From Caecitellus pseudoparvulus (lineage: Eukaryota; Bigyra: Bicosoecida), in contig CBFFRQ010000044.1 of NCBI GenBank assembly GCA_965644315.1, positions 333,817 to 397,816 on the forward strand: 64,000 bases of DNA. Direction: 5' to 3'. Positions 20,962-30,092 of this stretch are shown here, one piece after another. A program made the translations under genes and the position numbers. Below the pieces are notes generated by a model. That model was not told the origin of the DNA, did no database searches, and saw only the letters and a program-made list of their open reading frames with translations. Position 1 is the stretch's first letter. The number at the start of each line of letters is the position of its first letter.

Positions 20962-22304
20962 ATGCTGGCTGCTGTTGCTCGGGCCCACGGCGCCACCGCA
21001 AGAGTGGCTGCCAGCTGCCTTCGTTCTGTGTCCACGGCGCCGTCACTGGCAGGCGGCAAGGGTAGCTCTGGGGGCAGCGGGCTGCCCCAAGCTGGATCGT
21101 ACCCTGGTGAAATGGGTGCCGCCTTTTCCAACAGCAACCCTCGCGTGCTCGTGACAGGTGCGTGCCTGGCGCGAGCGTAAGCTCCAGGTGCACTGCACTT
21201 GGCTGCAACCCTGACACGGCAGCGTGCTGAGCCGTCGACCTGGGTGCAGGGGGCTGGCATGGCACCCGCCCCTGCACATGCAGGAGTCACTTCAACCTCA
21301 GCCGGTCGCCTCTGCTGTGCACCACGCTCGTCCTGACGCCGTGCACAGGTGCTTCTGGGCAGGTGGGTATGGAGCTGGTGCCGTACCTGCGTGAGCGGCT
21401 GGGGACAGAAAACGTCATCTCCAGCGACATCAAGGCCATTCGCGACGTGGGCAGCGCCGGCACGCGTGCCTCTGAGGGCCCCTTCGTGTACTGTGACGTG
21501 ACCAGTGCTGACATGGTGTCACGGGTGGTGCTTGAGAATCAGGTGGACATCGTCGTGCACCTTGCGTCACTGCTGAGCGCCATTGGAGAGCAGAACCCGC
21601 AACTGGCGGTGAAGGTGAACACACGCGGAACAGAGAACGTCCTGGAAGCCGCCCACCACAACAACCTCACGGTGTTCATCCCCAGCACCATTGGCGCGTT
21701 CGGCCCCAGCACGCCTCGTGATGCAACGCCAGACCTGACTGTGCAGCGGCCCACCACCGTGTACGGTATCAGCAAGGTGTACGCAGAGCTGATGGGGGAG
21801 TACTACCACCGCCGGTATGGCGTGGATTTCCGTTCTCTGCGGTACCCGGGCATCATCTCCAGCAAGACGCTGCCAGGTGGCGGCACGACTGACTACGCCG
21901 TGGAGATCTTCTACGCAGCGTTGCAGAAGGGTCGGTACACGTGTTTCCTGCGGGAAGACACTGCCCTGCCCATGATGTACATGCCAGACTGCATTGAAGG
22001 CACTGCTTCCTTCCTGCTGGCCCGGCAGGAGCTGCTGAAGCAGCGCACGTACAACATGACTGCGCTCAGCTTCACGCCTGCGGAAATGGCAGAGTCCATC
22101 CGCAAGTTCATCCCAGGCTTCACCATCGACTATGCGCCGGACTTCAGGCAGTCCATCGCCGACACTTGGCCGCGCAGCCTGGACGACCACCGTGCCCGCG
22201 AAGATTGGGGGTGGCAGCACAAGTTTGACCTGGATCGCATGACGGAAGACATGCTCACTGCGCTGGAAGCCAAGTTGAAGAGCAGTGCCGCAGGAGCCGA
22301 GTGA
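20962..22304 (+). CDS. TDH: L-threonine 3-dehydrogenase (SDR type), mitochondrial
   Basis: Two exons (20962-21157, 21349-22304) give 383 residues. The N-terminus is basic, hydroxylated and without acids ([19 protein letters not shown]), as in a mitochondrial targeting peptide. The Rossmann glycine motif GASGQVG (residues 66-72) spans the splice junction, which validates it. The SDR catalytic pair is in YGISK (Tyr204, Lys208), with family blocks [19 protein letters not shown] and [13 protein letters not shown]. The enzyme oxidises L-threonine to 2-amino-3-ketobutyrate with NAD+, feeding glycine and acetyl-CoA through the KBL ligase. This is the short-chain epimerase-like TDH of animals and protists, not the zinc-dependent bacterial type. 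It converges with ESF2 across 98 bp. Confidence 0.92.
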
Positions 22305-22402
22305 GGGGCTCACCAACCGGGAATGCATTAGATTTCATACACTAGACAGCCCACTCACCGTCCACCCCACGACGGGTGTGCTTATACCCCCCGCCCCTCG
22401 GC

Positions 22403-23495
22403 TCACGCCGAAGCTGCCTTGCGCCGCGGTTTTTTGTGACTGCCGCTGCGCTGCCCGCCAAACACCGCAGCGAGCACGTCGGGTGCAACGTCGCCCCCTC
22501 GCCGCCCTGCATCGCCACGTTCAAAGCCATCCTCTGCTACGCTTGTGAAACCCATGACAGCACGCCCCTCGGCGTCCAGGGGCGTCAGCTGGTTGAACGA
22601 GCGTTTCACGCCGCCCATGCTGTCGCCGGCGGCAGCAGCAGATTCCCCGGCACCTTGCCGCTGCAAACGCTTGGAAATCTCAGTGCGAGTCTTGTAATCC
22701 TCCGTCTCGGCGCGCACATTGGCCACACTCTGTCGAACCTTGGATGCTCGCATGCGCTTCTCATAAGCTGGGGAGGAGCGCGCGTGTGAGTGGCGGTGCC
22801 GCGGTGGCAGCGTTTGAGGGCCACCCGCCGTCGCCTCCACTCACCTAGCTTCTCCTTCAAGTGCGCCCACTTGAAGCCAGACAAGTACTTCATCGTCCAC
22901 AGCTCACCCCCATACAGGCCTTTGCCCTTGGGGTCTGTGCGGGCACGGGTTGGAGTGCAAGCACGTTGCCATGCGCAGCAGTGTCAGGCGCTGGCCCGCG
23001 CACGCACCGACTGGTGTGGTGTTCAGCTGACTCGCCACGAGCTTGGCAGTTTGCTTGTCAGCGTACTCCACCCACCCCTCGATCCAGTTCTCCCGGCGGC
23101 TGCCGCCCTTGCGCACTCGTGCCGCTCGCACCGCCGATTCTGTGCTCCGGCGCGCATGGCCACACGTGCGGTGCAGAACATGCGGCAGGAGACGCCGGCC
23201 TGGCAGCGCGCACGACGCACCCTCCGGCACGATGTAGATGCGGGTCACTTCCCCATACCGAGCCAGTAGCTGCCGCACTGTCACTGGCTTCATGAAGCGG
23301 GGGATGCGTGAGAGATAGATCTGTGACGGAGAGCAGGCTGCATGCGGAAATTGGTCCCTCCACGCGTGCCCTGTTGCCACGCACAATGCCCCGCTTCTTC
23401 TGTTCCTCCACGAAATCCCGCGCATGTTTGTCACTGATGACCTTCCTGCCTTGCACCTGGGGTGCCCCCAAGGCAGCGGGTGCTGGGGCTGACAT
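22403..23495 (-). CDS. ESF2: ESF2/ABT1 ribosome-biogenesis RNA-binding protein
   Basis: Five exons (23385-23495, 23221-23320, 23008-23139, 22845-22934, 22403-22767) splice in phase to 265 residues. The order is characteristic of the family: KKRG, then IIYLSRIPRFMKP, VRQLLARYGEVTRIYIVPE, a basic loop, ENWIEGWVEYADKQTAKLVA, LYGGELWTMKYLSGFKWAHL, and a basic coiled segment AYEKRMRASKVRQ. The RRM-like fold carries the RNA contacts. Yeast Esf2 and human ABT1 are nucleolar factors in early 18S pre-rRNA processing, where Esf2 stimulates the helicase Dbp8. The C-terminus is rich in Lys/Arg. A YCAATTTCCGC word sits inside intron 1. It is divergent from the USP gene. Confidence 0.9.
23344..23354 (-). 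promoter_or_regulatory. YCAATTTCCGC element in ESF2 intron 1
   Basis: CCAATTTCCGC in the sense orientation of ESF2, inside the intron between exons 1 and 2. Because exon 1 encodes conserved residues, this copy cannot mark the main start of a full-length transcript. It may be an internal site or a chance match. Confidence 0.25.
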
Positions 23496-23917
23496 GGTGC
23501 CGGAGCACTCGCGTGCAGTGTGCAAACGTGTGTGCGTGCGGTGGAGCAGGCTGCCTGGCGCCTGAGCGGGGTGCTGGGCCACAGTGCACGAATGCTAGAT
23601 GTTGCTTGGTGTGAAGACTGATTTGTGGTGCGTGAATGACTGGGACGCTCACTGCTGTGGCGTGGGCGCTGGCCAGTGCGCGAGGAGCCCCGTGCATGCA
23701 GTGCGCCGATTTGGCTCAGAGCACTGCCGCGGAGTGGGCAAAATCCACCCTCCCAGAGGTTGCCAGTGTGTGCACACTATTGGATGGTGTGTACTTGGCC
23801 TGCTGCCCCGTGCGGCTTCCCGCCCGTGGCAGCCCCTGCAGCGAGCAGCGGCAGTGGCGTTTCGTCGTGTGCGAAACCCCCTCCAACACCCACGGCCTAC
23901 GACGCAGCACTGGCGCC

Positions 23918-26900
23918 ATGGCGGCTGCAGCTGCCCGGGTACCTGCGGAAGAGTCAGGCCAGCCCCACGCACCAGCTGAGGCGCCTCGCAGTGACTCCAA
24001 GTCGCGCGACCTGTGGCAGCGCCAGGCCCGTCCCATGGTGTATGAGCGAGGTGCGGGGCTTGTGGGCCTGTCCAACCTCGGCAACACCTGCTTCCTGAAC
24101 AGCGTCCTGCAGGCGCTGGGCGCCATCCCGGCCTGGCAGCGGTACTTCTGCGAAGTGACCTTCAACAGCCTTCCAGCGCTGCAGCCTGGCCGCAGTCACA
24201 TGGCATCCGCCCTCACCACCCTGCTGCTGCAGCAGTGGGGCGGCAACAGCCACGTGGCTGCCATCCAACCACGGGGCGTGCTGCGACACCTGGCCAAGTC
24301 CAACCCTCTCTTCGGCGGGTTTCAACAGCAGGACGCACACGAGGCGCTGCGTTTCCTGCTCAACATAACGCACGACCTGCTGGCCGTGCAAGTTCCGCAG
24401 CCGTACCTGGCGCTGGTGACCAGCCCCCCCGTGCGTTTCGGGGACCCTGCACAGGAGGGAGGGGGCAGCACCCCCCCTGCACACCCCTACATGGACCGTT
24501 CCTGGCTGCGGGAAGGGCCGTACGTGCCCCCCCCCCACACCGAGGCATCAGTGGTGTCGGATTTGTTTGAGGGCATTCTGGCGAGTCGAGTCACCTGCGC
24601 TGCATGCCAGCGCGAGTCAGTCACGTTCGAAACCTGCTTTGATCTGTCCCTGCCCATCGCCACCTCCAGGCACCGCAAAACGCAGCAGGGGGCTGCGCCA
24701 GCACAGGCTGCTTCAGTGGCGGGGCCCGCATCTGTGTGTGCTGTGCGTGGGGGGGGTGCAGGGGGGGTGCTGGCAGCGCGGGGCGTGTCAGCACACCCCC
24801 CCCATCACCCAGGCGGGCCTGCCCCCCCCCCTTCCTCCTCTGCATCCAAGCAGGCGGACTCAGGGCGGAGTGTGGGGGTGGAGTCACTGCAGGTGACTCC
24901 CATGTCTCCTTCCGCAGCCACAGCTGCTGGCAGCAGCACGTCGCGGGGAGAGTGGGGGGAGGGGGCAGTGCAGAACACACACTCGGAACACGTGAGTCTC
25001 TGTGTCTCCCTTGCCGATCTGCCTACGTCCCCCCAAGCCCTGCCCAGCGGCGTCACTGCCGAGGGAGCTCTGCCAGCGGTTCGCGTGGAAGTGCGAAACG
25101 CTCGAGCCGCACCTGTGCACCTGCACGCCCCGCCTGGTGCGTTGCGCCGTGCTGAGCCTATTTCCACCGCCCAGCTCATGGGCGCCTTTGGCAGTGGGGG
25201 GTCTCCTGCAGCTCCAGCACGCGCTGCTTCAACTGCAACTGAAAGTGCAACTTCAGCGGCAGAGCCGTCGCCCACCCCATCCGGCAGGGTGGCGCCCGTG
25301 ATAGGGGCGAGTGACCAGCCAGGCGGCTTGACGGGGGAGCTCAGTGACGGCAGTGACTCAGGGGACGAAGAAGTGCCGCTCACGTGTTGGGAGCGGATGT
25401 TTTGCGGAGGTGGCGGCGGCGGCAGTGGCGGTTGTTGGGGCGGCTGGGGCACCCCTGTCAGTGTCATGGACTGCTTGCACCACTACTTTGAAGCAGAGAC
25501 ACTGTCGGGATCCAACGCATACGCGTGCGGGCATTGCGCGCGCAAGACTCCTGCGTTACGGCGTGGAGCAGTCGCGTCCCCGCCCCAAGTGCTGGTGCTG
25601 CATTTGAAGCGTTTCAGCCACTCTGGCACGTGGGGGCAGAAGCTTTCGACGCGGGTGACGTTTCCACTGACAGGCCTGGACATGACGCCCTTCATTTGGC
25701 CTGATGCGGTGCACGCGGCATCTGCTGCGTTGGGCGAGGCGCAAGCAAGTGCGCCACCTGCGGAGGCAGGCACCGGGCCGACACTGCCGCCCAACCCGGC
25801 GCCATTCGCGAGCCCCCATCCATGCGTGCCGCGTGCGACGGAGTCACCCTTCAGTGACTCGATCGCACACCGACTGGTGGGCCAGGCACACGTGTCTGCG
25901 GCGGTGGGCGCTGCGCACAGTACAGCGCTGGCTGGTGAGCGGTTGGGGGGTGCCGCCCCCCCCACCACGCTACCCACGCCCCCCCCCCACACGCACAGAG
26001 CCGTGTACAATCTTGCGTCCGTTGTGCGACACATCGGGGGGTATGGCGGCGGGCACTACATCGCATTCGGTCGCAACGACCAGGACGGCGGGGAGGCGCT
26101 GCTGACGACGCCGCCGCCCGGCACGCCCCCCCATGCCCCTGCCGGCACGTGGTACCGGTACGACGACAGCTCAGTGTCACGTGTGTCAGCAGACACGGTG
26201 GCGGGAACGGAGGCGTACATCCTCGTGTACGTGTTGACTCGGCCAGCCGCCGACTTCGTGCCAGCTGCCGCTGCTGCGTTGCAGCCCGCCCGTGGTGCGG
26301 CGAGCTTGCCGCGACCCCTGGCTTCCATCCCCGATGTAAGATCGTTGATTTCTGCGCCCCTCGTTTTAGCCGGCGCCGCCACCCCCCCAGGCTCCGTGGC
26401 TGTGTCCGTTCCGCTGCCGTTTGCGCGGCACTACCGAGTGGTGGCGGGGGGGGCGGCCGGTGTGTCAGAGGCCCCCCCTGGGTGGGTGCACGTGTCACGG
26501 TGGTGGTGGTTGAAGTTGCAGTGCACCGCCCACCCTGGTCCTGTCACCAGTGCTGACATCGCGACGGACCATGGTTGTTTGAAGCCGGAGGTGGTGGCTG
26601 CGTGGGGGGATCAAATTCCGCACGGCGTCGTGCGCCTGCCCCTGGCCGTGTACGAGTGGCTGGTGCGGCACTACGGTGCCGCGGGGCCGCCGCTGTGGAG
26701 TTTGGCGCCGTGTGCGGAGAGTTTGCGCGAGGCTCGTGCCCTGGCCGAGCGCCGAGCGGCGGAACAGGAGCGGGTCGCAGCTGCCGACACGCGCAGCGTC
26801 GGCGCCGACGGCGGGGTGGGGGAGGGTGCGGAGGACCCAGCTTGGTACATTATCAGTGCCGCGTGGCTGCGGCAGTGGCGGCGTTTCATCGGGAACAAGG

Positions 26901-27259
26901 GGCCCTACGACGGCAGTGGGAGGGGGGCTCTGCCGCCGGGCCCGGTGGACAACACGGCGCTGCTGCGACCTGACGGCAGCCCTGCGCCGAACCTGCGACC
27001 ACACACGCACTTCCGGGGTCTGAACAGCAAGGTGTGGGGCATGTTCATTGCCATGTACGGGGGTGGGCCCACCATCCGCCGCGCGACCATTGACATGTAC
27101 GACGCCACGCCGCTGCCGCCGCCCCCGCGCGACATTCTGGCCCTGGCACCTCGAGACATCTCGCACATGGGTTTTCCACGTGGCACTAGCTGGTTCATCC
27201 CACCCCCCCCTGAGCGGCGGGCGAAGGGGGGGGCAGGCAGCCGCAGGCCCCGCCCGTGA
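23918..27259 (+). CDS. Ubiquitin carboxyl-terminal hydrolase with C-terminal DUSP module (USP)
   Basis: This protein of 1113 residues is read as one exon. The Cys box GLSNLGNTCFLN places the nucleophile at Cys58, and the His box GGYGGGHYIAFGRN places the general base at His713, followed by WYRYDDSSVSRVS. Two CxxC zinc ligand pairs are visible (TCAAC and ACGHC). The fold between Cys and His boxes is expanded by long Pro/Gly/Ser-rich inserts (about 24680-25380 and 25730-25990), one of which might be an intron. Near residue 976, WYIISAAWLRQWRRFIGNKGPY is a DUSP domain, with a weaker DUSP-like segment before it, as in the USP20/33 group. The enzyme removes ubiquitin from substrates; targets are unknown. 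An in-frame ATG at 23636 is possible; 23918 is preferred for its context (GCCATGG). The stop lies 16 bp from the convergent gene. Confidence 0.85.
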   Translation: MAAAAARVPAEESGQPHAPAEAPRSDSKSRDLWQRQARPMVYERGAGLVGLSNLGNTCFLNSVLQALGAIPAWQRYFCEVTFNSLPALQPGRSHMASALTTLLLQQWGGNSHVAAIQPRGVLRHLAKSNPLFGGFQQQDAHEALRFLLNITHDLLAVQVPQPYLALVTSPPVRFGDPAQEGGGSTPPAHPYMDRSWLREGPYVPPPHTEASVVSDLFEGILASRVTCAACQRESVTFETCFDLSLPIATSRHRKTQQGAAPAQAASVAGPASVCAVRGGGAGGVLAARGVSAHPPHHPGGPAPPPSSSASKQADSGRSVGVESLQVTPMSPSAATAAGSSTSRGEWGEGAVQNTHSEHVSLCVSLADLPTSPQALPSGVTAEGALPAVRVEVRNARAAPVHLHAPPGALRRAEPISTAQLMGAFGSGGSPAAPARAASTATESATSAAEPSPTPSGRVAPVIGASDQPGGLTGELSDGSDSGDEEVPLTCWERMFCGGGGGGSGGCWGGWGTPVSVMDCLHHYFEAETLSGSNAYACGHCARKTPALRRGAVASPPQVLVLHLKRFSHSGTWGQKLSTRVTFPLTGLDMTPFIWPDAVHAASAALGEAQASAPPAEAGTGPTLPPNPAPFASPHPCVPRATESPFSDSIAHRLVGQAHVSAAVGAAHSTALAGERLGGAAPPTTLPTPPPHTHRAVYNLASVVRHIGGYGGGHYIAFGRNDQDGGEALLTTPPPGTPPHAPAGTWYRYDDSSVSRVSADTVAGTEAYILVYVLTRPAADFVPAAAAALQPARGAASLPRPLASIPDVRSLISAPLVLAGAATPPGSVAVSVPLPFARHYRVVAGGAAGVSEAPPGWVHVSRWWWLKLQCTAHPGPVTSADIATDHGCLKPEVVAAWGDQIPHGVVRLPLAVYEWLVRHYGAAGPPLWSLAPCAESLREARALAERRAAEQERVAAADTRSVGADGGVGEGAEDPAWYIISAAWLRQWRRFIGNKGPYDGSGRGALPPGPVDNTALLRPDGSPAPNLRPHTHFRGLNSKVWGMFIAMYGGGPTIRRATIDMYDATPLPPPPRDILALAPRDISHMGFPRGTSWFIPPPPERRAKGGAGSRRPRP

Positions 27260-27275
27260 GGCGAGCAGGGGACGT

Positions 27276-28421
27276 TCACGATGAGTCACCGTGCGCAAGT
27301 GCTGCGTTGCTGAGGACGTCGGATACAGCTGCAGTGTGACTCGCTGCCAGGCAGCTGGCGAGGGCGCGAGTCACTGCCCGTGCCGTGACGTTCGACCACG
27401 TGGGGTCGCCTGACGCGACCAGCTCGGCGTGCAGCGACCCCGCATCCAGCGCGGCGGGGAACTGCAGCGCTTTCGCCAGTGCTGCGTTGCACATGGGGGG
27501 CGCAGCCGGAACACGGCTGCCGCCCCTCGCGCCAATGGCATCTCGGAACACCTCCATCGCCGCCGCACCCTTGGCTTCAGCGGAGGCTGGCTTCGGCAAC
27601 ACATCCGTGAGACTGCGTGTTCCAGGTGTGGGGGGGGTCAGGGGCAGTGGCAGGGGGCCCCTTGCCGGGCCAGGGCTCGGGTCACTGGCCATGCGGCCAG
27701 AAGTCAACGCCTCCAACGCAGCACGGCGCAGCGCGGCCCCCCAAGCACCCTCCAGCACCTCCAGCGCAGGCGCGTCGGCTGCGGCGACGACTTTTTTTGG
27801 GAAATGGGACAGCAGTGGTGGCGGCGTGCCCTGTCGCCGAGGCTGCAGCAGCCGCGCAGCGGCGGTCAGTTGCACGGCGCCGCTGAGCCCGGCCACCAAC
27901 GCATCAGCGCGGTCCCCTGCCAGGGCGGCGCTGCGGGAGCCCTCCGCGCCCCATGGTGCGTTGGGAAACGCAGCACGGGCGAATGCAATGGCCTTGTCTT
28001 TGCCGCTGGCCCCTGCAGCACCCCCCCCTCCCGAAATACCCAACCGTCCGCGAAGTACCGACGGCACGTCAGTGTGTGTGTAGCAAGCTCGCTGCCACAG
28101 GGCGTGTTGCAGAGCGCCTTGCACCTGGTTCAGCACGAACAAGCCCTGGGTGTGGAAGCGCCCCGCCTGAAAACCCTTCAAGCACTCCTCCACCACCGCG
28201 ACGTGGTGTTGGCCGGGAGGCACCAGCGCGTGAGCAACGCAGGTCACTCGAGCCACCAGCTCGTGGGTGCAGCCGCCAGGCGGCAGGGTGCAGACAGTGG
28301 AGCCCAGGAGTGTCATAGAGGGCCAGGCGATGGCAGAGATGCCCACCGCTCGAGTGCTGACGTCGAAGCCCAGCACGGTGAGGGGCCGCAGCGACTGCAT
28401 TGCGGAAATTGAGGCCTGCAT
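27276..28421 (-). CDS. RuvC-like RNase H-fold nuclease (Holliday-junction-resolvase type)
   Basis: This single-exon protein has 381 residues (374 if Met8 at 28400 is used). The N-terminal half has the acidic motifs of the RuvC/Cce1-like RNase H fold in order: GFDVSTRAVG (first Asp on strand 1), VAVVEECLKGFQAG (Glu on strand 4) and a late GDRADALVAG (paired Asp on the last helix). A GKDKAIAFARAAFP segment resembles the DNA-contact helix. Related proteins resolve Holliday junctions in mitochondria (Cce1/Ydc2) or chloroplasts (MOC1). The C-terminal half is Ala/Pro-rich and not recognised. No clear targeting peptide is present, so the compartment is unknown. A YCAATTTCCGC element ends one base before Met8, which favours that start. 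Confidence 0.6.
   Translation of the reverse strand: MQASISAMQSLRPLTVLGFDVSTRAVGISAIAWPSMTLLGSTVCTLPPGGCTHELVARVTCVAHALVPPGQHHVAVVEECLKGFQAGRFHTQGLFVLNQVQGALQHALWQRACYTHTDVPSVLRGRLGISGGGGAAGASGKDKAIAFARAAFPNAPWGAEGSRSAALAGDRADALVAGLSGAVQLTAAARLLQPRRQGTPPPLLSHFPKKVVAAADAPALEVLEGAWGAALRRAALEALTSGRMASDPSPGPARGPLPLPLTPPTPGTRSLTDVLPKPASAEAKGAAAMEVFRDAIGARGGSRVPAAPPMCNAALAKALQFPAALDAGSLHAELVASGDPTWSNVTARAVTRALASCLAASHTAAVSDVLSNAALAHGDSS
28402..28412 (-). promoter_or_regulatory. YCAATTTCCGC element at RuvC-like gene start
   Basis: TCAATTTCCGC in the sense orientation, between the first ATG (28421) and the second in-frame ATG (28400), ending one base before the latter. If the element is an initiator, translation starts at 28400 with a very short leader. 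Confidence 0.4.
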
Positions 28422-28560
28422 TGCCGCGGTTCTCCGAGGCGTGTTGGCGGCGTGGGGGCAAAGTGACGCGTGCAGTGCACGGTACAGGAAGTTCTTTGAA
28501 AGTACACGTGAGTGGGGCGATTTGGGAGTTTCTGGATTGTGCTGGCGGGGGGTGGCTGCT

Positions 28561-29814
28561 TCAGTACAAGGCTTCCTTGCGCGTCTGGCCAGCGGCTGGC
28601 TGTCGACACGCCGCTCTCCAGCGCAGCAGCGGCAGGCGAAAATCCACCCAAGCACAGGCCCGCTGAAAGAGAGGGTTGGCTTCACAAGGCTGTGGCACTG
28701 CCGCCACACAAGCTGCTCGGTGCAGCTGCAGCATCGCTCGAAGACACGCTGCCGCCACGGCAGCTTGGCTCGGCGAGGCACTGCTGCAATCGACCAAACA
28801 CTGCCGCAAGGCACATTCGCTCACATGCCACCCATGCAGCATATGGGTGGCCATAGCATGCACTTTGGTAGGTGTGCTGCTGCACAACAAGGTCTGCAGG
28901 GGCGTCTGGCCGCTCGGCAGTGCTGGCGTGAGCGGCGTGCAGTGCAGCTGAAACGTGGCAGACAACCACTGCACCCAGCCGACGTGGCAGCGCTGCACCG
29001 CGCAGTGCAGGAGCTGAGAGCGCCATGAAGAGTCGCTCAACACACTTTGCGGGCGCAGCTGCACCAGGGCAGCACCAAAGTCTGGCTCAGCGTGCCCCAC
29101 CGCCACATGAAGCGACTTGCCTGCTGCGTTGCTGCAGTGCACTTGGCACCCCGCCGCACACAGCGCTTTCAGACACGCAACACTGCCCCCCGCCGCTGCA
29201 AAGGCCAGGAGGCCCCACTGCTCCGGGCTCGTCCAATCCACTGGGCTACCTGCTTCCAACAACGCAGTGAGGCAGTCTGCCGCCCCAGCCGCAGCAGCGA
29301 TGGCGAGAGGGCAGGTGCCGTGGAAGTGGTCAGGGGAAGTCACTGCCCCTGCCGCCAGACACGCGCGCACAGCGGCGGCATGTCCACCCCCTGCAGCGTC
29401 GCACAGGGGCGTGCACCGCTCGGGCCCCGCTGCTGCGTTGACGTCTGCACCGCGGGTCAAGAGGTCACTTGCCAGAGTGGCGTTGCCACGCAAGCAAGCG
29501 TAGTGCAGTGCGGAGCGCTGGCCGCACGCACAGGCGTTGACAGAGGCACCAGCCTGCAGCAACACCTCGACCACGTCCCACGCCCCCACCCGGCTGGCTT
29601 CCACGAGGCGCGGTGAGGCGCTGTCCCCGCCAGCTCGAGCGTCAGGGCTTGCTCCTTGCGCCAGCAGGCTTGACACTGTGGCAGCAGCACCAGGCTGCAG
29701 CAAGGCTTGCCCCCGCATGGTCCGCAACGCCTTCGATGCCCGTGCAGCTGTTGCCTTGGGGGAAGGTGCGGGTGGGCGCAGGGGCGGCCGGGGACCACGA
29801 GGAGGCGGCGGCAT
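28561..29814 (-). CDS. Ankyrin-repeat protein
   Basis: This protein of 417 residues has a Pro/Arg-rich head, then at least six ankyrin repeats. They are recognisable by the recurring G.SALHYAC..GN..L...LL..GADVN pattern (for example VNACACGQRSALHYACLRG and GADVNAAAGPERCTPLCDAA). The C-terminal third is Cys/Ala/Leu-rich and may hold degenerate repeats or a SOCS-box-like tail, which I cannot confirm. Ankyrin arrays bind partner proteins; none can be named. The start is fixed by an ATG five bases after a YCAATTTCCGC element. It is on the same strand as the RuvC-like gene, 139 bp away. Confidence 0.8.
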   Translation of the reverse strand: MPPPPRGPRPPLRPPAPSPKATAARASKALRTMRGQALLQPGAAATVSSLLAQGASPDARAGGDSASPRLVEASRVGAWDVVEVLLQAGASVNACACGQRSALHYACLRGNATLASDLLTRGADVNAAAGPERCTPLCDAAGGGHAAAVRACLAAGAVTSPDHFHGTCPLAIAAAAGAADCLTALLEAGSPVDWTSPEQWGLLAFAAAGGSVACLKALCAAGCQVHCSNAAGKSLHVAVGHAEPDFGAALVQLRPQSVLSDSSWRSQLLHCAVQRCHVGWVQWLSATFQLHCTPLTPALPSGQTPLQTLLCSSTPTKVHAMATHMLHGWHVSECALRQCLVDCSSASPSQAAVAAACLRAMLQLHRAACVAAVPQPCEANPLFQRACAWVDFRLPLLRWRAACRQPAAGQTRKEALY

Positions 29815-29819
29815 GGTTT

Positions 29820-29830
29820 GCGGAAATTGG
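29820..29830 (-). promoter_or_regulatory. YCAATTTCCGC element upstream of ankyrin gene
   Basis: CCAATTTCCGC in the sense orientation, ending five bases before the ATG at 29814. This is the closest correctly placed copy to an unambiguous start codon, implying a leader of about 15 nt if transcription begins in the element. Confidence 0.45.
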
Positions 29831-30092
29831 GCCAGCACTCTCGGCACAAGAGCTACCCCCCTTCGCAGTAAAGAGGCCGCAACTGTCAGGCACAGAGCCT
29901 CTTGCAGGGAATTGTAGTCAAGGCGCGTGTGCCACACGCTTGGGCGTGCTGCCTCGTCTGGTCATTGTGTATGAGGCTTGCATTTGTGAGGCGAGGGTGC
30001 CTCCCAGTCACAAGCCGTGCTTCCGTTGAGGGCGGTGGATGAGGGAGGGATGTGCCTGCCCAGCACCCCCTCCCCCTGCCAAGCCACCTGGC

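Noticed and set aside
23636-23917. Upstream start of the USP at 23636
   Set aside because: An ATG is present, but the 94 residues before 23918 resemble untranslated GC-rich sequence. The ATG at 23918 has a better context and lies closer to the conserved Cys box.
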